A stretch of 64,000 nt of DNA. It comes from Oscillospiraceae bacterium. Its GTDB lineage: Bacteria > Bacillota > Clostridia > Oscillospirales > Ruminococcaceae. Positions within the stretch are counted from its first letter, which is position 1. Each line of letters starts with the position of its first letter. Of this stretch, positions 1 through 7,516 are shown in pieces. The notes under the pieces were generated by a model. It ran no database searches, was not told where the DNA came from, and was given only the letters and a program-made list of their open reading frames with translations. A program made the position numbers and the translations under genes. The stretch covers positions 2,046,001 through 2,110,000 of the forward strand of contig BQOK01000001.1 of NCBI GenBank assembly GCA_022835495.1. Reading direction: 5' to 3'.

Positions 1-144
1 ATCGGCCGCGTGATCGCCATCAAAGAAGACACCTTCGTGATGGAAACCGGCAGCGACCGCACCAAGATCCGTTTCCGCCGCGCAGCCATTCAGGCCGTGG
101 AGAAGCTGAACCTGGATCCCGCCGCCACCCCCGAAAAGAAATAA
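1..144 (+). CDS. yajC: Preprotein translocase subunit YajC (C-terminal part)
   Basis: Only the last 47 codons are present; the 5' end lies outside the window. The visible part reads IGRVIAIKEDTFVMETG and then a basic TKIRFRRAAI segment, which is the conserved beta-rich cytoplasmic part of YajC after its single membrane helix. YajC is an accessory membrane subunit of the Sec translocase (SecDF-YajC). It is followed by a hairpin terminator and, on the same strand, a TIGR04086 membrane protein gene, a neighbour pair common in Clostridia. The family call rests on this short C-terminal stretch plus context. Confidence 0.85.
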   Translation: MGRVIAIKEDTFVMETGSDRTKIRFRRAAIQAVEKLNLDPAATPEKK

Positions 145-156
145 ATGTTTTAAAAG

Positions 157-201
157 AACACCTTCCTGCATACGATGTGGTGTGCATGGAGGTGTTTTTT
201 T
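157..201 (+). terminator. Rho-independent terminator after yajC, carrying the next gene's Shine-Dalgarno
   Basis: Arms 157-173 and 180-196 pair over about 17 positions with one mismatch and some G-U pairs, then a run of seven T (195-201). The 3' arm contains GGAGGTG (188-194), which is the ribosome-binding site of the gene whose ATG is at 202, directly after the T-run. Folding would both end the yajC transcript and hide the ribosome-binding site. Confidence 0.75.
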
Positions 202-642
202 ATGCCAAAGAACAATCGGCCCGGCCCCCGGCCGGCACAATCCGCCCAAGCCGCAAAACAGTTTGCACCGGTGGCGGCAGCCCTGGTGTGCGGCCTTGCC
301 GCAACCTTTATACTGCTGCTTATTTTCAGTTGGCTGTTCACAAAGACCCAGATCCCGGCCTGGTGGGCCGTGCCCCTCGCAACCGCGGCCGTGTGCGTGG
401 GGTGTTTTGTGAGCGCCCATGTGCTGGCCAAAAAGATCAAAAAGAACGGTCTGTTCTGCGGCCTTTGCGCCGGCGCGTTTTTCTTTGTGATCTACCTGGC
501 GGCAGCGCTTTTAAACGGCCAGTTCGAATTTACCACGCTGGCCTCCATCAAGCTGGTGTGCTATCTGCTGGCAGGCTGCTTTGGCGGTTATCTTGGCATT
601 TTGGCCGCAGAAAAGCAGCTGCGCACGCACCACGCAAAATGA
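202..642 (+). CDS. TIGR04086 family membrane protein
   Basis: A 146-residue protein with a basic, proline-rich N-terminus followed by four predicted membrane helices (about 21-46, 54-75, 81-104 and 113-136). This matches the size and topology of the TIGR04086 (YrzE-like) family often found next to yajC in Clostridia; its function is unknown. The ATG at 202 was chosen over in-frame ATGs upstream because GGAGGTG lies 7 nt before it. That ribosome-binding site sits inside the 3' arm of the yajC terminator, so expression may depend on read-through or on opening the hairpin. Confidence 0.75.
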   Translation: MPKNNRPGPRPAQSAQAAKQFAPVAAALVCGLAATFILLLIFSWLFTKTQIPAWWAVPLATAAVCVGCFVSAHVLAKKIKKNGLFCGLCAGAFFFVIYLAAALLNGQFEFTTLASIKLVCYLLAGCFGGYLGILAAEKQLRTHHAK

Positions 643-724
643 AAACACCCCGGCGCAAGGAAAGGCTGTTTTTGGGGCTATGCGGCCCCGCTGCCTTTAA
701 GCGGGAAGCCTAAAAAGCAATAAA

Positions 725-769
725 AAGCGGCAGGGAACAGGGCTTTTTGCCCGTTGATCCCTGCCGCTT
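725..769. repeat. Strong inverted repeat between the TIGR04086 gene and spoIIM
   Basis: A perfect 12-bp stem (725-736 with 758-769) with a nested GGGC/GCCC stem closed by TTTTT. On the plus strand no T-run follows. On the minus strand the stem is followed by a T-rich stretch (positions 726 down to 715), so as a terminator it would act on leftward transcripts, for example read-through from xerD antisense to the SpoIIM-like gene. Confidence 0.6.
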
Positions 770-770
770 G

Positions 771-799
771 TCATACCCGGAGCATCGCGCGCATAAATT
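771..799 (+). promoter_or_regulatory. Candidate sigma-E-type promoter of the SpoIIM-like gene
   Basis: TCATACC (771-777) and CATAAATT (792-799) are 14 nt apart and resemble the sporulation sigma-E consensus (KMATATT, about 14 nt, CATAnnnT). A start near 806 would give a leader of about 24 nt before the ATG at 830. Bacillus subtilis spoIIM is sigma-E dependent, which fits. This is pattern matching only. Confidence 0.45.
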
Positions 800-829
800 G
801 TTACCAAAAAACAAAAGAGGTACAAGCTT

Positions 830-1570
830 ATGTGGACGTATCACAGCCCGGCACTGGAATCGGCAGCTCCTGCACCGCGGCCGGCGCCGCCCCAAAGGCC
901 GCAGCCCCCCGCACCCCCGCCGCGGCCGCCCAAACCAAAGCCTGCGCCGGCGCCCCTGCCTTCCCATGCGGTAAAAGCGGGCGCTGCGCACCGCAGGCGG
1001 GCCAACCGGCTCGCCTGCGGCATGGGCGCGCTGTACCTGGCGGGCCTTGCCGCGGGAGCGGTATGTGTGAGCTTTTTGAGCGAAAAATTGCTGGCCTATG
1101 CAGCGTATTTTACTCAGTTTAACTTAAATCTGCACAAAACAGGCAACCAGCCCCTTATTTTCAGCACAAGCTTTTTATCGCTGTTCGTGCAGCTCACCCT
1201 CGTGCTTATGCTGGGCTTTTGTGTGCTCGGCTGCGGCCTTATCCCCCTGTTTTTAGTGGTCAAGGGCGCGGGAACCGGTTGTTTTTTCGCCCTGCTCTAC
1301 ACCCAGGTGGGCACTGTAAAAGGCCTGTTTTTGCAGGCACTGGTATTTTGGCTGCCCGAGGTGTTGGGCAGCCTTATTGTAATACTGTTAAGCGCATTTG
1401 CTTTACGCGTGTCGCTCGGCCTGGCCCAGGGCTGTACCGGGCAGTTCCCCCCGGCGCTGCGCCAAAGCTCCAAGTGCCTGGTGCACCGCTACCTGGCGCT
1501 GTGTTTTGCAGCCATGGTCCCGTGCGCCTGCTCTGTGGCGCTTTCACTCTGGTTCGCCGGCATCTTTTGA
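830..1570 (+). CDS. spoIIM: SpoIIM-like (stage II sporulation protein M) membrane protein
   Basis: A 246-residue protein. Residues 1-60 are an unusual proline/alanine/lysine-rich cytoplasmic head; the rest holds several membrane helices starting near residue 63. The block GFCVLGCGLIPLFLVVKGAG followed by a glycine-rich helix and LPEVLGS resembles the SpoIIM/DUF95 signature. SpoIIM is part of the DMP complex (SpoIID-SpoIIM-SpoIIP) that degrades septal peptidoglycan during engulfment. Context agrees: xerD lies next to spoIIM in Bacillus, although here it converges, with a 27-bp tail overlap (1544-1570). The ATG is preceded by AGAGG. The proline-rich head is not typical of SpoIIM and could be an added interaction region. 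The assignment is by motif and context, not alignment. Confidence 0.65.
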   Translation: MWTYHSPALESAAPAPRPAPPQRPQPPAPPPRPPKPKPAPAPLPSHAVKAGAAHRRRANRLACGMGALYLAGLAAGAVCVSFLSEKLLAYAAYFTQFNLNLHKTGNQPLIFSTSFLSLFVQLTLVLMLGFCVLGCGLIPLFLVVKGAGTGCFFALLYTQVGTVKGLFLQALVFWLPEVLGSLIVILLSAFALRVSLGLAQGCTGQFPPALRQSSKCLVHRYLALCFAAMVPCACSVALSLWFAGIF

Positions 1571-2620
1571 ATCGGGAGGCTGGCCGGCCTTCGGTTCGGC
1601 GGGCAGGTCGCTCTGGGGCTGAAACTTCATGCGGGAAAGGGGAGTGGAGCTGGCCGCCTGACGCAGCTTTTCCGTGTTGATGTGAGTATAAATCTCGGTG
1701 GTGGACACATGTTCGTGCCCCAGGATCTCTTTTAATTCCAGCATATCCACGTTGCCGTGGCGGTACATCAGGGTGGCGGCGGTGTGCCGCAGCTTGTGGG
1801 GCGAATAACCCTTTCCGGAAAGCCCGGCAGCCTGCAGGCAGCGCTCGATGATCTGCTCCACGCGCCGCGTGCCCAGCCGTTTGCCGGTGCGCTTTGAGAC
1901 GAACAGGGCTTGTTTGTCCTGTAAATTGGGCAGGGCGGCCCGGGCGGCGCAGTAATGGTGCAATGCGTCGATGCAGGCGCCGTTCAGGTAAACAAGGCGC
2001 TCTTTGTTGCCCTTACCCACAATGCGGATCGTATCGTTCTGGAAATCCTTCAGGTCGATGCCCACCAGTTCTACCAGGCGCATACCGCAATTCAGAAAAA
2101 GGGTAACGATGCAGAAGTCACGCTCGTAAAAATCACTTTGTATATTTTTTAACAATTCAATACTTTCTTCCAGCGACAGGTATTTCGGCAACGTCTTTTT
2201 TAAGGATGGAACCGAAATATCCTTTGCAGGATCCTGCGAAAGGCGGTTTGACTTTACCGTCATGAACTTAAAAAAGCTTTTCACTGCACTGAGCTTGCGT
2301 GCACGGGCCGCCGGCTCGTTTTCACGCTCGTTTTTCAGATAATACAGATACTCGTAGATCTCGGCCTGTGTGATCTGGCCGATGAACGTGGTGTCCACAC
2401 TGCGGATGTCAATTTCGTCAAAGGCAGCGCTTTGGGAAAGGCCGCGGGCCTGAACGAGAAAACGGAAAAAGGTGCGCAGGTCAATGTAATAACCGTTCAC
2501 TGTGCGCGGGGACCGGTTCAGGATCGCGCCCATATAATTTAAAAAATCGCGCAGGTCCTTGGGAATATCCTCATAGGGGGTGTGCTGGTTTGGTTTCAGC
2601 GGATTCAAATAAGTGCTCAT
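1544..2620 (-). CDS. xerD: Tyrosine recombinase XerD/XerC family
   Basis: A 358-residue tyrosine recombinase. The N-terminal SAM-like core-binding domain spans about residues 20-125 and the catalytic domain about 145-320. The catalytic set is complete: R181 (GMR), K203, H275 and R278 (HKLRH), H302 (GH) and nucleophile Y311. Such chromosomal enzymes resolve chromosome dimers at dif; no phage or integron genes are nearby, so a Xer role is favoured over an integrase. The last 40 or so residues form a charged, proline-rich tail not usual in XerD. The gene converges on and overlaps the SpoIIM-like gene by 27 bp. CAGGAG precedes the ATG. A strong sigma-A promoter and a perfect palindrome lie upstream. 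Confidence 0.88.
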   Translation of the reverse strand: MSTYLNPLKPNQHTPYEDIPKDLRDFLNYMGAILNRSPRTVNGYYIDLRTFFRFLVQARGLSQSAAFDEIDIRSVDTTFIGQITQAEIYEYLYYLKNERENEPAARARKLSAVKSFFKFMTVKSNRLSQDPAKDISVPSLKKTLPKYLSLEESIELLKNIQSDFYERDFCIVTLFLNCGMRLVELVGIDLKDFQNDTIRIVGKGNKERLVYLNGACIDALHHYCAARAALPNLQDKQALFVSKRTGKRLGTRRVEQIIERCLQAAGLSGKGYSPHKLRHTAATLMYRHGNVDMLELKEILGHEHVSTTEIYTHINTEKLRQAASSTPLSRMKFQPQSDLPAEPKAGQPPDSKDAGEPE

Positions 2621-2764
2621 ACAATACTGCGCTCCTGAAAAGTTAAAACAATGTTGTTGCAGCGGGCGGCGCGGTGCTGCCTGCGGGCTTTGAGACCAGA
2701 GCGCTTTTTACCAAACACTCCGGAACTGGCGTTTCACCGTAAATACCGGTTTGCGCTCCCCTAT

Positions 2765-2792
2765 ATTTCGCTAAATTTTTATTTAGCGAAAT
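2765..2792. promoter_or_regulatory. Perfect palindrome, possible operator in the xerD leader
   Basis: ATTTCGCTAAAT (2765-2776) and ATTTAGCGAAAT (2781-2792) are exact inverted repeats separated by TTTT. It lies about 10-37 nt after the predicted start site of the xerD promoter. No T-run follows either arm in a way that suggests a terminator, so a repressor-binding operator is the simplest reading. It does not match the Gram-positive LexA box. Confidence 0.55.
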
Positions 2793-2808
2793 TATATCTG
2801 TTTTTTAA

Positions 2809-2837
2809 AGTATACCTCCCCTGAGGCTGTTTGTCAA
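2809..2837 (-). promoter_or_regulatory. Sigma-A promoter for xerD
   Basis: On the minus strand the -35 TTGACA (2837-2832) and the -10 TATACT (2814-2809) are separated by exactly 17 nt. This is a near-consensus housekeeping promoter. Confidence 0.8.
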
Positions 2838-2917
2838 CAAGCCCCGCTTATGCAATGCCGGCCGGGCAGCCTCTGGTTAAGCCGCGGCCCGATCTCCGTG
2901 TTTTGATCCTGCGGGCA

Positions 2918-2975
2918 AAAAAACGGGCGGCCTTTCAGGCGCTGCAGTGTGCGCGCCAAAAACCGCCCGTTTTTT
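2918..2975 (-). terminator. Terminator of comEB-radA
   Basis: A 13-bp perfect stem (2963-2975 with 2918-2930), a long loop and a T-run on the minus strand. The 5' arm overlaps the radA stop codon. Confidence 0.75.
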
Positions 2976-4365
2976 ATTTGATCGCGTTGATGGCTTCGCG
3001 CAGATAGCTTACGCCCACCAGCTCCAGGCCGTAAAATTCTTTTACGTTCAGCTGTTTCAGATTGTGCTTGGGAACGATCGCCTTATTAAAGCCGATGCGC
3101 TGGGCCTCCCGCAGGCGTGTTTCCAGAAAGGTGACGCTGCGCACCTCGCCCCCAAGCCCGACCTCGCCAATAGCGACGGTCTTATCCCCTATCGGCTGGT
3201 CCAGCAGCGACGAAACCATGGCAAGGCAGACCGAGAGATCACAGGCCGTTTCGTCCAGCTGCAGGCCGCCCACGATGTTCAGGTAAACGTCCAGGCTGCC
3301 GAAAAAATAGCCCGCGCGCTTTTCCAGCACGGCCACAAGCAGGTTTGCACGGTTGAAATCGAACCCGCTGGCGGTGCGGCGCGGCACGTTAAAGCTGCTT
3401 TTGGTTACCAGGGCCTGCACCTCGCTTAAAATAGGCCGCGTGCCCTCCATGGTACAGGCCACGCAGTTGCCGCTGGTCCCAAGGGGCCGGCCCTCCAACA
3501 GCAGCTGGGAGGGGTTTTCGATCTCGGCCAGGCCGCTGCCAGTCATATCGAACATGCCGATTTCGTTGGTGGAGCCATACCGGTTCTTTGCGGCCCGCAG
3601 CACCCGGTACGGCAGAGTTTTGTCCCCCTCGAAATACAGCACGGTGTCCACAATGTGTTCCATCACCTTGGGGCCCGCAATGGCGCCATCCTTGTTTACA
3701 TGCCCCACGATAAACGTGGGGATCTCGTGGGCTTTGGCCACAGCCAGCAGCCGGGCCGTGCACTCCTTGACCTGCGATACGCTGCCTGCCGAGCTGGAAA
3801 CATCGGAACAGTGCATGGTCTGGATCGAGTCGATGACCACAAGCTCGGGCTTTGCCTGCTCAATCAGGCCGCAGATCTCGTCGATCTCGGTCTCGGCGGC
3901 AAGGCTGATGTTTTCCTGCGCCACCTTCAGGCGGTTGGCCCGCAGCTTGATCTGCCGGGTGGATTCCTCGCCGGTGATATACAGCACCTCATGCTGCCGG
4001 GAGATCGCGCCGCACAGCTGCAGCAGAAGGGTTGATTTGCCGGCCCCCGGCTCGCCCCCCAGCAGCACCACGCTGCCCAGCACAACGCCGCCGCCCAGAA
4101 CCCGATCCAGCTCCGAAATGCCGGTGACGATGCGGCTTTTTTCCTCGGTGGTGCTGATGCTGGAAAGCCGGTCTGCCACCAGGCTGGTCACGCCGGCAGG
4201 CCTTGCCCCCGCCGCTTTGCGCGCCGTGGACTTCGGTTCGGGAACCACAACGTCCTCCACCATGGTGTTCCACTCGCCGCAGGAGGGGCAGCGCCCCATC
4301 CACCGGGGGCTGGTTTCGCCGCAGTTGGAACACACATAGACCGTTTTTAATTTGCCGTCTTTCAA
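2974..4365 (-). CDS. radA: DNA repair protein RadA (Sms)
   Basis: 463 residues, normal RadA length. The N-terminal zinc ribbon has C12, C15, C26 and C29. The RecA-like ATPase core has Walker A GGEPGAGKST (K110), the RadA-specific KNRYG motif (in AAKNRYGSTNE), and a C-terminal Lon-protease-like domain. RadA is a DnaB-like helicase that promotes branch migration in recombination and natural transformation. I place the start at TTG 4365 because GGAG lies 8 nt upstream and the zinc ribbon follows directly; longer in-frame versions run into comEB. It is 23 bp downstream of comEB, so the two are probably co-transcribed. Confidence 0.93.
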   Translation of the reverse strand: MKDGKLKTVYVCSNCGETSPRWMGRCPSCGEWNTMVEDVVVPEPKSTARKAAGARPAGVTSLVADRLSSISTTEEKSRIVTGISELDRVLGGGVVLGSVVLLGGEPGAGKSTLLLQLCGAISRQHEVLYITGEESTRQIKLRANRLKVAQENISLAAETEIDEICGLIEQAKPELVVIDSIQTMHCSDVSSSAGSVSQVKECTARLLAVAKAHEIPTFIVGHVNKDGAIAGPKVMEHIVDTVLYFEGDKTLPYRVLRAAKNRYGSTNEIGMFDMTGSGLAEIENPSQLLLEGRPLGTSGNCVACTMEGTRPILSEVQALVTKSSFNVPRRTASGFDFNRANLLVAVLEKRAGYFFGSLDVYLNIVGGLQLDETACDLSVCLAMVSSLLDQPIGDKTVAIGEVGLGGEVRSVTFLETRLREAQRIGFNKAIVPKHNLKQLNVKEFYGLELVGVSYLREAINAIK

Positions 4366-4388
4366 AATATCTGCTCCGCCTTTTTCTT

Positions 4389-4877
4389 TTAATAGCCGAA
4401 CACGCCGTCCAGCGATTCGTCGTTTTCCACCCAGTCGTTCACTTCCACGACCCGGTATTCGTTTTTGCTGTCGCGGATGTAGATCTTTTCGATCCCCGCA
4501 TTGATGACCATGCGCTTGCACATGGAACAGCTGTTCGCATTTTTCACATAATCGCCGGTGGACATATCGATGCCCACCAAATAAAGCGAGCTGCCCAGCA
4601 TTTTGTCCCGCGGGGCGCTGATGATGGCGTTGGCCTCGGCATGGACGCTGCGGCACAGCTCGTACCGCTCCCCCCTCGGGATGCCGAGCTTTTCGCGCAG
4701 GCACCAATTCAGGTCCGTGCAGTTTTTACGGCCCCGGGGCGCGCCCACATACCCGGTGGAGATGACCTCGTCATTTTTTACAATAACCGCGCCGTAGTGC
4801 CGCCGAAGGCAGGTGCCCCGCTGGGATACGCTCTCGGCCAGATCAAGATAATAATTCACTTTATCGCGCCGTTCCAT
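4389..4877 (-). CDS. comEB: dCMP deaminase (ComEB family)
   Basis: A 162-residue zinc-dependent deoxycytidylate deaminase, which makes dUMP for dTTP synthesis. The zinc motif SVHAEAN supplies H79 and catalytic E81; C117 and C120 (SCSMC) complete the site. The usual PCxxC is SCxxC here, which leaves the metal ligands intact. ATG 4877 is preferred because GGTGG precedes it; a GTG 15 nt upstream is possible. First gene of an operon with radA, with its own promoter just upstream. Confidence 0.9.
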   Translation of the reverse strand: MERRDKVNYYLDLAESVSQRGTCLRRHYGAVIVKNDEVISTGYVGAPRGRKNCTDLNWCLREKLGIPRGERYELCRSVHAEANAIISAPRDKMLGSSLYLVGIDMSTGDYVKNANSCSMCKRMVINAGIEKIYIRDSKNEYRVVEVNDWVENDESLDGVFGY

Positions 4878-4918
4878 CTTTAGTCTTGCCACCTTTCACC
4901 ACAGATTATTTGTTTTTC

Positions 4919-4947
4919 ATTATAGCACAAAGAGTCGAAAAAGCAAA
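4919..4947 (-). promoter_or_regulatory. Promoter for comEB-radA
   Basis: The -10 TATAAT (4924-4919) is perfect. A weaker -35, TTTGCT (4947-4942), lies 17 nt upstream and overlaps the T-rich tail of the terminator of the preceding operon. Confidence 0.6.
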
Positions 4948-4971
4948 AGCGCCCTTTTAAGGGCGCTTTTG
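4940..4971 (-). terminator. Terminator of the lipoprotein/hybrid kinase operon
   Basis: A perfect 13-bp stem (4959-4971 with 4944-4956) closed by two bases and followed on the minus strand by a T-rich run. It begins 15 bp after the kinase stop codon. Its tail overlaps the comEB -35 box. Confidence 0.8.
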
Positions 4972-4985
4972 CCGGCTTGAAGGGT

Positions 4986-7508
4986 TCAGGCATGCAGATA
5001 TTTTTGTATTTCCCCCATCATATGCGGAATGTCCAGCGGCTTTGCCAGATGGCTGTTCATGCCGGCCTGTTTTGCGGCCTCCACATCCTCGGCAAAGGCG
5101 TCGGCCGTAATGGCGAAAATGGGAATGGTCCGGGCGTCGGCACGCGCCATGGCGCGGATCTGCCGGGCCGCCTCGTAGCCGTTCATCACCGGCATCTGCA
5201 CGTCCATTAAAATCAGATCAAACGCTCCCGGCGCCGACCGGGCAAACCGCTCCACACACTGTTTGCCATTGTTTACAATCTCTACCTCGGCACCTGCGCT
5301 CTCCAGCAGCTCGCGGGTAATCTCCTGATTGAGCTCATTGTCTTCGGCCATCAGGATATGCTTGCCCGCAAGCTTTATCTCCCCGCTGCTCACAGCGGCC
5401 GGCAGATCCTTATGCAGAACATATTGAAGGATGCACCGGTATAAGGTGGATTTGAAAAATGGCTTTTGAATGAAGCCCGTGACGCCCGCCTCGGTGGCCT
5501 CCTGCTCGATACGGGCCCAATCATACGCCGAAAAAATAATCACAGGTACTTCGCATCCGGTTTCCCGGCGGATCGCCCGCACTGCCTGTATGCCGTTTAC
5601 ACCGGGCATTTTCCAGTCCAGAAGAACAAGGTCATAGTCCCTGCCCTGCCGGTGCGCTGCAAGGGATTTTTCCACCGCGGCGCGGCCGCTTTCCGTCACA
5701 TCCGCCTGCACGCCCAGCTCGCGCAAAAAGCTCTCAGCCGAGCGGCAGGTGGCCGGGTCGTCGTCCGCCACAAGCAGGCGCAGGCCGGGCAGCGGGGGCA
5801 GTTCAGAGTCTTCGCAGGCCAGCTGCAGATCCAGCTCCACAGTGAACACCGTGCCCCTGCCGGGCTCGCTTTCCACCCGGATCTCGCCGCCCATCATATC
5901 CACGATCATTTTGGTGATCGCCATCCCCAGGCCGCTGCCCTCGATCTGATCCACGCGGCTGTCTTTTTCCCGGGTGAAGGACTCGAACAGATTCTTCACA
6001 AATTCCGGCTTCATCCCGATCCCGCTGTCGGCCACCCGGAAGGTGAAATGTGCACAGTCTGGTTTTTGCGAGGGTGTTTCGGTCACATCCACACTGATCT
6101 CTCCTTCTTCGGGGGTGAATTTGGTGGCGTTGGAGAGCAGGTTCAGCAAGACCTGGTTAAGGCGCAGCGAATCGAAACAAAGGATCTCGTGCCGGATGCC
6201 GTGCAAACGGATCTCAAAAGCCTGCTTTCGCTGCTGCACAAGGGGCTGGATGATGTTCACCAGCTCGGTCATGAGCTGTTCCAGCGAAGCCGTGCTGTTG
6301 TTCAGGGCCATTTTGCCACTCTCGATCTTGGACAGATCCAGAATATCGTTGATAAGCCCCACCAGCAGCTGCCCGGACATGGAAATGTTTTTGAGATATT
6401 CTTTTACCTTATCCGGCTCGGCCACGTGGTCGGAGGCCAGCTTTGCCATGCCCACGATGGCGTTCATGGGGGTGCGGATATCGTGCGACATGTTGGACAA
6501 AAACTGGCTTTTGGCCAAATTGGCGCTCTCGGCGGCGCGGCGGGCTTTCTCCTCGGCTTTCAGCACCTGACGGGCGGAATCGCGCGAGACCAAAAAAAAG
6601 GCGGTCAGCACCAGGATGCCGATAACGATGATAAAAAAGAAGATCTGCGAGTTCTGCATAATCGTGTCGGCCTGTTCCATGATGACCCGGTCGGGCACGA
6701 TGGACACCACATACCAGCCCCCGATGGTTTCCATTGGCACATAGCAGAACACATAGTCTTCCTGCTGATAACGAAAACGCGCTGCCCCGCGCTTGCCGTT
6801 TTCCAGTGCGGCGCGGAAGCCCTCGACCTGCTGGGGGTCGTTGCCCTGAAGATCAATGATATCAAACAGGTTCTGAAAGGTGCGGTTGCTGTTGGGGTGA
6901 AGCGAGCGGATCATAATGTTGCCTTGCTGGTTCACCACATAGGAAAAGCCTGTGTCGCCGTAAAAGGTGAGAGAAAAGCGCTCTGCGATCTCTTTGAGCG
7001 GCTGCGTTTTTTGCGCGTACCCGGGCGTTCCGTCGGCAAAGGCAAAGCGCTGGTAGTTCCCGATAGTCCACACGCCGGAATAGTCGTTGATAAAGGGCTC
7101 ACGGATCCCGCGCTCGCCTTCCAGCTGTTCAAACACCGCTGTCTGGGCATCCTCCAGCGGATATCCTTCGTCAAACTGGGGCGTATAGGCAAGGCGGTTT
7201 TCCAGATCCACACAGACGTATAAGGCGTCGGTACCGGAGGCGGCCCTGAGCCGTTCCAGAATGGCTGCGCCGTCTTCCGGGGATTCCTTTTCCAGCCCGG
7301 AAACAATGAACTGAAGGTTCTCCTGATCCTTTTCCACATAGGTGTCCAGTGCATGCCGGCCCTGCGCGGTCACTTCCAAAATATCTGTGACCGCCTTGTT
7401 CCAAAGGGAATTCTGCACGCTGTAAAGATAATACCACCCTGCTGCCAGCGAGGCGGCAATCGCGGCAAGCACAAGAAGGAAAAATTTCTGTTTGCGCTTT
7501 GGTTCCAT
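4986..7508 (-). CDS. Hybrid sensor histidine kinase with two receiver domains
   Basis: 840 residues. Membrane helix 1 (about 9-28), an extracytoplasmic sensor of about 255 residues (Cache-like by length and position), helix 2 (about 289-308), HisKA with phosphoacceptor H342 (SHDIRTPMN), HATPase with N460 (NLLSNATKF), DSGIGM and GSGLGM boxes. Receiver 1 has D631 (LLDWKMPG) and receiver 2 has D769 (LMDVQMPVMNG). No HPt domain is present, so a phosphotransfer partner must lie elsewhere or receiver 2 acts through an output protein not visible here. ATG 7508 has GAAGGGTG upstream inside the end of the preceding gene, 8 bp away, so translation is likely coupled. It follows a solute-binding lipoprotein without any permease, which suggests that the lipoprotein presents ligand to this kinase. 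Confidence 0.92.
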   Translation of the reverse strand: MEPKRKQKFFLLVLAAIAASLAAGWYYLYSVQNSLWNKAVTDILEVTAQGRHALDTYVEKDQENLQFIVSGLEKESPEDGAAILERLRAASGTDALYVCVDLENRLAYTPQFDEGYPLEDAQTAVFEQLEGERGIREPFINDYSGVWTIGNYQRFAFADGTPGYAQKTQPLKEIAERFSLTFYGDTGFSYVVNQQGNIMIRSLHPNSNRTFQNLFDIIDLQGNDPQQVEGFRAALENGKRGAARFRYQQEDYVFCYVPMETIGGWYVVSIVPDRVIMEQADTIMQNSQIFFFIIVIGILVLTAFFLVSRDSARQVLKAEEKARRAAESANLAKSQFLSNMSHDIRTPMNAIVGMAKLASDHVAEPDKVKEYLKNISMSGQLLVGLINDILDLSKIESGKMALNNSTASLEQLMTELVNIIQPLVQQRKQAFEIRLHGIRHEILCFDSLRLNQVLLNLLSNATKFTPEEGEISVDVTETPSQKPDCAHFTFRVADSGIGMKPEFVKNLFESFTREKDSRVDQIEGSGLGMAITKMIVDMMGGEIRVESEPGRGTVFTVELDLQLACEDSELPPLPGLRLLVADDDPATCRSAESFLRELGVQADVTESGRAAVEKSLAAHRQGRDYDLVLLDWKMPGVNGIQAVRAIRRETGCEVPVIIFSAYDWARIEQEATEAGVTGFIQKPFFKSTLYRCILQYVLHKDLPAAVSSGEIKLAGKHILMAEDNELNQEITRELLESAGAEVEIVNNGKQCVERFARSAPGAFDLILMDVQMPVMNGYEAARQIRAMARADARTIPIFAITADAFAEDVEAAKQAGMNSHLAKPLDIPHMMGEIQKYLHA

Positions 7509-7516
7509 AAACTGTA

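Larger units (their letters stand above)
2621..2916. other. Gene-free stretch upstream of xerD
   Basis: No supported coding frame. Reading on the minus strand it holds, in order, a TTGACA/TATACT promoter, a 12-bp perfect palindrome just after the expected transcription start, and a leader of about 145 nt to the xerD ATG in which I see no further clear structure. Confidence 0.6.

Noticed and set aside
1544-2620. Tyrosine recombinase as a sign of a prophage or integrative element
   Set aside because: No excisionase, phage, relaxase or attachment-site repeats nearby; the neighbours are chromosomal housekeeping genes, so XerD is the better reading.
4366-4707. N-terminal extension of radA reaching into comEB
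   Set aside because: The extra residues lie over comEB in another frame; the RadA zinc ribbon starts right after TTG 4365, which has a good ribosome-binding site.
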